Made by a program: the position numbers and the translations under genes
Notes under the pieces: model-generated
What the model was told of the DNA's origin: nothing
What the model saw: only the letters and a program-made list of their open reading frames with translations
Databases searched by the model: none
NCBI RefSeq assembly: GCF_002761755.1
Contig: NZ_PEOG01000059.1
Location: forward strand, 1-36,069
DNA: 36,069 nt
Source: Roseateles chitinivorans
GTDB taxonomy: Bacteria > Pseudomonadota > Gammaproteobacteria > Burkholderiales > Burkholderiaceae_C
Direction: 5' to 3'
Part shown: positions 15,419 through 22,170 of the stretch, piece by piece
How the letters are laid out: each line of letters opens with the position of its first letter
Numbering within the stretch: the stretch's first letter is position 1

Positions 15419-16234
15419 TCAGTCCCAGGCGGGTGCGAAGTCCGGATTGGCCAGGCGCTCGCCGCGGTCGAGCGTGGCGATGCGTGCCATGTCCGCATCG
15501 TCCAGCCGCAGCGACAAGGCCTGCAGGTTGGACGCCTGATTGGCCGGTCGGGTGGACGACGGGATCACCGCCAAGCCCTGCTGCAACTGCCAAGCGAGCG
15601 CGACCCGAGCCGGCGTGGCGCCGTGCTTCCCGGCGATGTCCAGCAGCACCGGCTCGGCCATGACCTTGCCGTAGGCCAGCGGCATGTAGGCGGTCAAGTG
15701 CAGGCCCTGCGCCCGCGCGAAATCGACCACCGCGCGGTTCTGCAGGAAGGGATGGCGCTCGACCTGGTTCGTCGCCAGCGCCGCGACGCCGACGAGCTCG
15801 ATCGCCTCGCGCATCTGCGCAACGGTGAAGTTGGAAAGACCGATCGCGCGGGTCAGGCCCTGGCGCTGCGCATCGAGCAGCGCCTCCAGCGTCTCCTTCA
15901 ACGGCACCGCGCCACCGGGTGAGGGCCAGTGGATCAGCGTCAGGTCGACGGCGTCCAGGCGCAGCTTGGCCAGGCTCTCGCGCAGGCTGGGGACCAAGCG
16001 GTCGCCGGCCAGCGATTCGGTCCAGATCTTGGTCGTGACGAAGAGCTCGGCGCGCGGCACGCCGCTCTCGGCGATCGCCTGGCCGACTTCGGCCTCGTTG
16101 TCGTAGATCTGGGCGGTGTCGATGTGGCGGTAGCCGAGCGACAGGCCGCTCTTGACGGCATCGACGACGGTCTGCTCCTTCAGGCGGAAGGTGCCGAGGC
16201 CGAGCGGGGGCATGGGGCGGTTGGAGGGGGTCAT
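15419..16234 (-). CDS. dkgB: Aldo/keto reductase, 2,5-diketo-D-gluconate reductase B-like
   Basis: NADPH-dependent carbonyl reductase of 271 residues with the (beta/alpha)8 fold. The catalytic tetrad is complete: Asp39 and Tyr44 in HIDTAQIYDNE, Lys69 in TTKIW and His102 in LIHWPS. The cofactor-binding C-terminal segment VIPSSTRPANQASNLQA is present. Overall it resembles E. coli DkgB (YafB), which also reduces methylglyoxal and other aldehydes. The ATG at 16234 has CGGAG upstream; the 31-codon extension to 16327 is discarded because it overlaps the end of the MFS gene. It lies 55 bp downstream of that gene on the same strand, which suggests one transcript under the divergent LysR regulator. 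Family is certain; physiological substrate is open. Confidence 0.9.
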   Translation of the reverse strand: MTPSNRPMPPLGLGTFRLKEQTVVDAVKSGLSLGYRHIDTAQIYDNEAEVGQAIAESGVPRAELFVTTKIWTESLAGDRLVPSLRESLAKLRLDAVDLTLIHWPSPGGAVPLKETLEALLDAQRQGLTRAIGLSNFTVAQMREAIELVGVAALATNQVERHPFLQNRAVVDFARAQGLHLTAYMPLAYGKVMAEPVLLDIAGKHGATPARVALAWQLQQGLAVIPSSTRPANQASNLQALSLRLDDADMARIATLDRGERLANPDFAPAWD

Positions 16235-16289
16235 GAGGAACTCCGGAAAAGGGATCGGGAAGCGAAGGGACGGGCGGGGGGTGTCGTGC

Positions 16290-17498
16290 TCAATGTCCAA
16301 CGACGACAGGACCGGCGCCGGGCGCACGACGCGGCAGCGGGAAGCGGCGGTCCAGGCGGCCAGCCAGCACCGTCAGCGCGAAGGCGCCGAGCACCACGAT
16401 CGCGCCGATCCACGGCGTGTGCAGCAGCCCGAGCCGTTCGACGATCAGGCCACCGCCCCAGGCGCCGCCGGCAATGCCGAGATTGAACGCGGCGATGTTC
16501 AGGCCCGAGGCGACATCCACCGCCTTCGGCGCGTGGGCCTCGGCCTGCTGCACGACGTAGAGCTGCAGCCCCGGCACGTTGCCGAAGGCGAAGGCGCCCC
16601 AGGCGAGCACGGTCAGCACGGCCGCGATCGGCGAGTGCGCGGTGACGCTGAGCACGAACAGCACCGCGGCCAGCCCGAGGAAGATGCGCTTGAGCGCGCC
16701 GACCGGGCCACGCTTGTCGGCGAGCTTGCCGCCCCAGACATTGCCGAAGGCCACCGACACGCCGTACACCAGCAGCACCAGGCTGACGCCGTTGGCCGAG
16801 ATGCCGCTGACCTGCTGGAGGATCGGCGCGAGATAGGTGAAGGCGATGAACGAGCCGCCGTAGCCCACCGCCGTCATCGCATAGACCAGCAGCAAGCGCG
16901 GCTGGCGCAGCGGCTCGAGCTGGTGCAGCAGGCTGGCCGGCGCCGGCTGGGCCAGCTTGCGCGGCACGAAGACCAGGCTGGCGAGGAAGGCGACCAGGCC
17001 CAGAGCGGCCACCGCGAGGAAGGTGGCGCGCCAGCCGAAGTGCTGGCCGACGAAGGTGCCCAGCGGCACGCCGGTGACCAGCGCGACGGTCAGTCCGGAG
17101 AACATCGTGGCGATGGCGCTGGCCGCCTTCTCGCGCGGCACCAGGCTGGTGGCGATGGTCGAGCCGATCGAGAAGAACACGCCGTGCGCGAGGCCGGTCA
17201 GCACGCGGGCGACGACCAGCGCGCCGTAGCCCGGCGCGAGCCACGCCAGCAGGTTGCCGGCGGTGAACAGCAGCATCAGCGCCAGCAGCAGCTGCTTGCG
17301 GGGCCAGCGGCCCGACAGCGCGGTGAGCACCGGCGCGCCGATGGCCACGCCCAGCGCGTAGAGCGAGACCAGCAGGCCCGCGGAGGGAAGGCTGACGCCG
17401 AGGTCGGCAGCCATGGTCGGGATCAGGCCCACGATGACGAATTCCGTGGTCCCGATGGCGAAGGCGCTGACGGTCAGCGCCCAGAGAGCGATCGGCAT
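16290..17498 (-). CDS. MFS transporter, DHA1 family (AraJ/YdhP-like)
   Basis: Twelve-helix proton antiporter of 402 residues. It opens MPIALWALTVSAFAIGTTEF and continues into VIVGLIPTMAADLGVSLPSA. Motif-A-like GRWPRKQLLL follows helix 2 and its counterpart GGKLADKRGPV follows helix 8. It resembles the sugar- or drug-efflux MFS proteins YdhP and AraJ, and is a paralogue of the MFS protein at 12358-13560, with the same TEF motif in helix 1. The ATG at 17498 has AGGAG 8 bases upstream; the frame is open to 18107, but that part lies antisense to the lysR gene. Divergent from a LysR-type regulator across 166 bp, the classic arrangement for a regulator-controlled exporter, and followed by the aldo/keto reductase gene. 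Confidence 0.9.
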   Translation of the reverse strand: MPIALWALTVSAFAIGTTEFVIVGLIPTMAADLGVSLPSAGLLVSLYALGVAIGAPVLTALSGRWPRKQLLLALMLLFTAGNLLAWLAPGYGALVVARVLTGLAHGVFFSIGSTIATSLVPREKAASAIATMFSGLTVALVTGVPLGTFVGQHFGWRATFLAVAALGLVAFLASLVFVPRKLAQPAPASLLHQLEPLRQPRLLLVYAMTAVGYGGSFIAFTYLAPILQQVSGISANGVSLVLLVYGVSVAFGNVWGGKLADKRGPVGALKRIFLGLAAVLFVLSVTAHSPIAAVLTVLAWGAFAFGNVPGLQLYVVQQAEAHAPKAVDVASGLNIAAFNLGIAGGAWGGGLIVERLGLLHTPWIGAIVVLGAFALTVLAGRLDRRFPLPRRAPGAGPVVVGH

Positions 17499-17664
17499 GA
17501 GGAGGACTCCTGCGGTGAGGGGACGATGGGCGCCAGTGTGCGCATTCGTCACTTGCAGAAAAAGCCTCGAACGACCAAATGATTTTTGCCTCGGTTGCAA
17601 ATATGATGCCGCCGATCCCCGGGACGCGGTCGACCGGGGCCCGACCTTGGACAGGAGCGCCCCC
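17499..17664. promoter_or_regulatory. LysR-MFS divergent promoter region
   Basis: 166-bp spacer with lower GC than the flanking genes. TTGCA at 17553-17557 and TGCAA at 17596-17600 form a distant dyad, and GCCTCG occurs twice within it (17564-17569 and 17588-17593). LysR proteins bind extended imperfect dyads in such spacers, so this is the likely operator region. Exact boxes are not assigned. Confidence 0.45.
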
Positions 17665-18564
17665 ATGAAGAGCACCCTCGACGAACTCGCCGTCCTCGCC
17701 GCCATCGTGGACGCCGGCTCGATCAGCGCGGCCTCGGAGCAGCTCGGGCAGACGGTGTCGGCCGTCAGCCGGGCCCTGAGCCGGCTCGAGCAGAAGCTGG
17801 GCACGACGCTGATGCGGCGCTCGACGCGCCGCCTGGAGCTGACCGAGGAGGGCCAGTTCTTCCTGGCCCGCGCCCGCAAGGTGCTGGCCTCGGTCGAGGA
17901 GGCGGAGGAGCAGCTCGCCCTGCGCCGCGACCAGCCGGCCGGGCGGCTGCGCATCAATGCCGCCTCGCCCTTCATGCTGCATGTGCTGGTGCCGCTGATC
18001 GGCGGCTTCCGCGAACGCTTCCCGCAGATCGAGCTCGAGCTCAACAGCAGCGACCAGATCATCGACCTGCTGGAGCAGCGCACCGATGTCGCACTGCGCA
18101 TCGGCACGCTGGCGGATTCCTCGCTGCACGCGCGGCCGCTGGGCAGCTTCCGACTGCGGGTGCTCGCCAGTCCCGCCTACCTGGCGGCGCACGGCCGCCC
18201 CACCCGGGTCGAGCAGTTGAGCGGCCACCGGTTGCTCGGTTTCACCGCGCCGGAAAGCCTCAACACCTGGCCCCTGCGCTGGTCCGGCGGCGAGGGCTAT
18301 CCCATTGCCGCCACGCTCAGCGCGTCCAGCGGCGAGACCCTGCGCCAGCTCGCCATCGCCGGCCAGGGGCTGGTGTCGCTCTCGGACTTCATGACGGCGC
18401 AGGACCGCGCCGACGGGACGCTGGTGCAGGTGCTGACGCCGCACACGGTCGACACCCGCCAACCGGTGCATGCGGTCTATTACCGCAACACCGCGCTGGC
18501 TTCCCGGATCAGTTGCTTCCTGGACTACCTGGCCGAGCGGATGGCCGTCCTGCAGGCCGGCTGA
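17665..18564 (+). CDS. LysR-family transcriptional regulator
   Basis: LysR-type regulator of 299 residues. The N-terminal winged helix-turn-helix covers about residues 5-60 (AAIVDAGSISAASEQLGQTV, then SAVSRALSRLEQKLGTTLMRR), and the LysR substrate-binding domain follows from about 90. Sequence features such as LHARPLGSFRLRVLASPAYLAAHGRP are typical of the large CrgA/DmlR-like subgroup that regulates adjacent transporter or oxidoreductase genes. Start ATG 17665 is preceded by AGGAG. By position it should control the divergent MFS-AKR genes and its own expression; the effector cannot be predicted. Confidence 0.93.
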   Translation: MKSTLDELAVLAAIVDAGSISAASEQLGQTVSAVSRALSRLEQKLGTTLMRRSTRRLELTEEGQFFLARARKVLASVEEAEEQLALRRDQPAGRLRINAASPFMLHVLVPLIGGFRERFPQIELELNSSDQIIDLLEQRTDVALRIGTLADSSLHARPLGSFRLRVLASPAYLAAHGRPTRVEQLSGHRLLGFTAPESLNTWPLRWSGGEGYPIAATLSASSGETLRQLAIAGQGLVSLSDFMTAQDRADGTLVQVLTPHTVDTRQPVHAVYYRNTALASRISCFLDYLAERMAVLQAG

Positions 18565-18710
18565 AGCAGCGCCACCGACGGGAGCCACCCAGCAGGGGCA
18601 GCGCCCCACCTCTCCATGCCATGGCCGCCGCCCACAGACACAGATGGGCGGAATGGTCGGCAAGCGCCTGCGCCGGAACCATCTCGGCTCCCTCACTCCG
18701 GAGTCGAGCC

Positions 18711-20390
18711 ATGACGCTCTCCTTCTCCCGCCTCTCCACTTTCGCGCGGTCGATCGTGCCGCCGCTCCTCGCCACCCCTGCCCTGCTCATCGGTGCGAGC
18801 CCGTCCGCTGCGGCGGACGGTGCTTCCGGCGGCTACGCGATCAAGCAGTCGGTGTTGCTGGCCGACGAGGCCCGCCTCACCAGCGATCCCGTCATGACGG
18901 CGATCAAGCGGGCGATCGCGACGCTGCCCAACGAGCAGGTGGAGGCCATCGTTCCGAATCGCGCCGCGAATCCCGCCAATGTCCGGCGCGTCGAGGGCCT
19001 GATGTCCAGCGCCGACTGGGACCATCTGTTCCCGCTGCGTGCGCCCGAGTACACCTACGGCGGCTTCCTGCGCGCGATCGGCAAGTTCCCGGCGGTCTGC
19101 GGCGACTACGCGGACGGCCGCGACGCCGAGGCGATCTGCCGCAAGGCGCTGGCGACGATGTTCGCCCACTTCGCACAGGAAACCGGCGCGCACGAGAGCT
19201 ACCGCCCCGAACCCGAGTGGCGACAGGGCTTGCGCTGGGTGCGCGAGATGGGCTGGACCGAGGACATGCGCGGCGGCTACAACGGCGAGTGCAACCCGGC
19301 CACCTGGCAAGGCAAGACCTGGCCCTGCGGCACCTTCGTCAACGGCGAGTACAAGAGCTACTTCGGTCGCGGCGCCAAGCAGCTGTCCTACAACTACAAC
19401 TACGGCCCGTTCTCGCTGGCGATGTTCGGCAGCGTGCGCACGCTGCTGGACAAGCCGGAACTCGTCGCGGACACCTGGCTGAACCTGGCCAGCGCGGTCT
19501 TCTTCTACATGTACCCGCAGCCGCCCAAGCCGCCGATGCTGTTCGTCGTCGACGGCACCTGGCAACCCAATGCGCGCGACCGGCAGAACGGCCTTCAGCC
19601 CGGCTTCGGCGTGACCACGCAGATCATCAACGGCGGCGTCGAATGCGGCGGCTCGGTGGAGGTCGCGCAATCGCTGAACCGGATCAGCTACTACCGCGCG
19701 TTCGCCGCCCACTTCAAGGTGCCAGTGCCGGCCGACGAAGTGCTCGGTTGCAAGGGCATGAAGCAGTTCGACGAAGGCGGCGCCGGCGCCACGCCGACCT
19801 ACTGGGAGCAGGACTATCGCTGGGTCGCCGCGAATCCGGAAGGCCGCAGCTACGCCTGCAAGCTGGTCGGCTATCAGACGCCGCACTCGGCGCTCACGGC
19901 GGGCGACTATGCGGCCTGCGTGAAGCACCACTTCCCCGACGTCACCATCGTCGACGACCGCGTCCTGTCCTGGGGCAGCAACGACCGCAAGGGCACGCTC
20001 GACACCGTTTACGAGTACCAGAACCCTTACTCCCGCCAGACCGAATACTTCAGCCTGCAGGGCCTGGGCAGCGACGGCCGCTACTGGTACTTCCCGACCG
20101 ACAAGACGAACAACCGCTTCTGGGTCTACCTGGGCACGGACAAGGCCGAGGCGCTGGCCGCCAACAGCCGGATCGCCGCGCTCAAGTCCTGGGGCGCCAA
20201 TGATCGCAAGGCGGCGATCGGCGACCGCTTCCGCTACCTGAACCCGTACAAGCCGGGCATGCCGATGGAGGTCTACGAACTCCGCGCCACGGGTGCCGAC
20301 GGCCGCTACTGGTACTTCCCGACGACGACCGCCGCCAATGCGCAGTGGACCTATGTCGGCCCAGCGGTGACGAGCGCCGCGCCCCGCTGA
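18711..20390 (+). CDS. Secreted GH19 chitinase with two C-terminal tandem repeats
   Basis: Predicted extracellular or periplasmic chitinase (endo-beta-1,4-N-acetylglucosaminidase), 559 residues. A signal peptide covers residues 1-35 (Ala-rich end, cleavage near AAA-DG). The GH19 domain spans roughly 75-345. HFAQETGAHES (154-163) carries candidate catalytic Glu157 and Glu162. YFGRGAKQLSYNYNYG (217-232) is the family signature, and IINGGVECGG (305-314) is the conserved end. A two-copy repeat of about 62 residues occupies 418-475 and 491-550; both copies share SWGxNDRK, a Tyr-rich core and GRYWYFPT. The repeats do not resemble chitin-binding modules I know (CBM5/12 or LysM). ATG 18711 has GGAG upstream. 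It follows lysR by 146 bp with its own leader, so it is probably a separate transcript. Catalytic family is secure; repeat function is unknown. Confidence 0.9.
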   Translation: MTLSFSRLSTFARSIVPPLLATPALLIGASPSAAADGASGGYAIKQSVLLADEARLTSDPVMTAIKRAIATLPNEQVEAIVPNRAANPANVRRVEGLMSSADWDHLFPLRAPEYTYGGFLRAIGKFPAVCGDYADGRDAEAICRKALATMFAHFAQETGAHESYRPEPEWRQGLRWVREMGWTEDMRGGYNGECNPATWQGKTWPCGTFVNGEYKSYFGRGAKQLSYNYNYGPFSLAMFGSVRTLLDKPELVADTWLNLASAVFFYMYPQPPKPPMLFVVDGTWQPNARDRQNGLQPGFGVTTQIINGGVECGGSVEVAQSLNRISYYRAFAAHFKVPVPADEVLGCKGMKQFDEGGAGATPTYWEQDYRWVAANPEGRSYACKLVGYQTPHSALTAGDYAACVKHHFPDVTIVDDRVLSWGSNDRKGTLDTVYEYQNPYSRQTEYFSLQGLGSDGRYWYFPTDKTNNRFWVYLGTDKAEALAANSRIAALKSWGANDRKAAIGDRFRYLNPYKPGMPMEVYELRATGADGRYWYFPTTTAANAQWTYVGPAVTSAAPR

Positions 20391-20410
20391 TCCGCGGAAC
20401 GACGACCGCA

Positions 20411-20442
20411 CCGGCGGCGCGTCAGCGACGACGCGCCGCCGG
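20411..20442. terminator. GC-rich hairpin between convergent chitinase and gabD genes
   Basis: 13-bp perfect stem (CCGGCGGCGCGTC/GACGCGCCGCCGG) with a 6-nt loop AGCGAC, in the 57-bp gap between two convergent stop codons. No T-run, so termination efficiency is uncertain. Confidence 0.55.
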
Positions 20443-20447
20443 CGAGA

Positions 20448-21935
20448 TCAGCGATTGATGTCCCCGAGACACAGGTACTTGGTTTCGAGGTACTCGTCGA
20501 TGCCCTGGTGCCCGCCCTCGCGCCCCAGTCCCGACTGCTTCACGCCGCCGAACGGCACCTCCGCCGACGAGATCAGGCCGGTGTTGATGCCCACCATCCC
20601 CGACTCCAGCCCCTCCGCCACACGGTAGATGCGGCCGATGTCGCGGCTGAAGAAGTAGCTCGCCAGGCCGAACTCGGTCGCGTTGGCCATCGCGATGCCC
20701 TCGGCCTCGGTGGTGAAGCGGAAGACCGGCGCCACCGGCCCGAAGGTTTCCTCGCGCGCGCACAGCATCTCGCCGGTCGCCTCGGACAGCACCGTCGGCT
20801 GGAAGAAGCGGTCATGCAGGCGCGCGCCGCCCACCAGCACCTTGGCCCCCTTCGCCACGGCGTCGGCGACATGGCGCTCGACCTTCTCGATGGCCGCGTC
20901 CTCGATCAGCGGCCCCTGCGTCACGCCGGGCTCGAAGCCGTTGCCCACCTTCAGGCCGCCGACCTTCTCCGCCAGCTTCGCGACGAAGGCGTCGTAGACC
21001 CCGGCCTGCACATACAGCCGGTTCGCGCAGACGCAGGTCTGGCCGGCATTGCGGTACTTGCTGGCGATCGCCCCCTCGACGGCGCTGTCCAGGTCGGCAT
21101 CGTCGAAGACCAGGAACGGCGCGTTGCCGCCCAGCTCCAGCGACAGCTTCTTGATCGTCGGCGCGGACTGCGCCATCAGGATCCGGCCGACCTCGGTCGA
21201 GCCGGTGAACGAGAGGTGGCGCACCGCGTCGCTCGCGCACAGCACCTGGCCGATGGCGATCGACTGCTCGCTGTCGCCGGTGATCACGTTCAGCACCCCG
21301 GCCGGCATGCCGGCGCGCTGCGCCAGTTCGGCGGCGGCCAGCGCGGTCAGCGGCGTCTGTTCGGCCGGCTTGATCACGACCGGGCAACCGGCCGCCAGTG
21401 CGGGCGCGACCTTGCGGGTGATCATCGCCAGCGGGAAGTTCCACGGCGTGATGGCCGCGCACACGCCCACCGGCTGCCGGATGACGACGGTGCGCTTGGA
21501 CGCGTCGGTGGTCGGCACCACCTCGCCGCGGACGCGCTTGGCCTCCTCGGCGAACCATTCGACGAAGCTCGCCCCGTAGACGATCTCGCCACGCGCCTCG
21601 GCCAGCGGCTTGCCTTGCTCGGCCGTCAGGATCCGGGCCAGGTCGTCCGCGTGCTGGATCAGCAGGTGGTACCAGCGCATCAGGATGGCCGAGCGCTCCT
21701 TGGCGGTCTTCGCCCGCCAGGCCGGCCAGGCCGCATTCGCGGCGGTGATCGCCGCGTCGGCCTCCGACGCCCCGAGGTTGGCCACATGCGTCAGCAGCGC
21801 GCCGGTGGCCGGATCGTCGACGTCGAAGCGGCTGGCGCCGCCGACCCACTCGCCGTTGATCAGCGCGTCGGTCTTGAGCAGGCTCGGATCCTTGAGTTGC
21901 GCCAGCGGGGAGGTCTTGGGGTCCATCGTCGCCAT
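20448..21935 (-). CDS. gabD: NAD(P)-dependent succinate-semialdehyde dehydrogenase
   Basis: Aldehyde dehydrogenase of 495 residues that oxidises succinate semialdehyde to succinate, the last step of GABA degradation. Catalytic residues are in place: Asn166 in TPWNFP, Glu267 in LELGG, nucleophile Cys301 in NAGQTCVC. Cys303 directly follows, as in GabD, where the pair can form a regulatory disulfide. The close match to GabD in NAGQTCVCANRLYVQ and in GFGGVKQSG-like C-terminal segments (here PFGGVKQSGLGREGG) supports the specific name over a generic ALDH. ATG 21935 has GGAG 8 bases upstream; an internal Met at codon 4 is an alternative. No gabT is adjacent. It is divergent from alaS and convergent with the chitinase gene. 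Confidence 0.9.
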   Translation of the reverse strand: MATMDPKTSPLAQLKDPSLLKTDALINGEWVGGASRFDVDDPATGALLTHVANLGASEADAAITAANAAWPAWRAKTAKERSAILMRWYHLLIQHADDLARILTAEQGKPLAEARGEIVYGASFVEWFAEEAKRVRGEVVPTTDASKRTVVIRQPVGVCAAITPWNFPLAMITRKVAPALAAGCPVVIKPAEQTPLTALAAAELAQRAGMPAGVLNVITGDSEQSIAIGQVLCASDAVRHLSFTGSTEVGRILMAQSAPTIKKLSLELGGNAPFLVFDDADLDSAVEGAIASKYRNAGQTCVCANRLYVQAGVYDAFVAKLAEKVGGLKVGNGFEPGVTQGPLIEDAAIEKVERHVADAVAKGAKVLVGGARLHDRFFQPTVLSEATGEMLCAREETFGPVAPVFRFTTEAEGIAMANATEFGLASYFFSRDIGRIYRVAEGLESGMVGINTGLISSAEVPFGGVKQSGLGREGGHQGIDEYLETKYLCLGDINR

Positions 21936-22007
21936 GTCCGTGCTCCGTGTCTCTGTCCGGGAAAGGCCGGCATCCTAGCCGCGCCGCGCGGGTTGCCATG
22001 TCAACAC

Positions 22008-22036
22008 CGCGTCAACGGGGGCTCGGCTCCTATAAT
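22008..22036 (+). promoter_or_regulatory. Promoter of alaS
   Basis: A perfect -10 box TATAAT at 22031-22036 stands out in a GC-rich spacer. The corresponding -35 position (22008-22013, CGCGTC, 17-bp spacing) is poor. Transcription would start near 22043, giving a leader of about 125 nt. Confidence 0.6.
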
Positions 22037-22111
22037 CGAAAGCTTCGCGAAATCAAGCGCTTGGCCCGCCTTTCCGGCAAGCCGCGCACCCGCGAGGACA
22101 CACACTGATTC

Positions 22112-22126
22112 ATGTCGCAGCGACAT
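22112..22126. promoter_or_regulatory. 15-bp palindrome in the alaS leader
   Basis: Perfect inverted repeat ATGTCGC-A-GCGACAT, 45 bp upstream of the alaS start codon and downstream of the -10 box. It could be an operator or an RNA hairpin. E. coli AlaRS represses its own gene by binding a palindrome near its promoter, so autoregulation is one hypothesis. Confidence 0.4.
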
Positions 22127-22170
22127 CTGCGCCACACCGAACCGCCAGGCCCATCAAGCAAAGGACAGGC

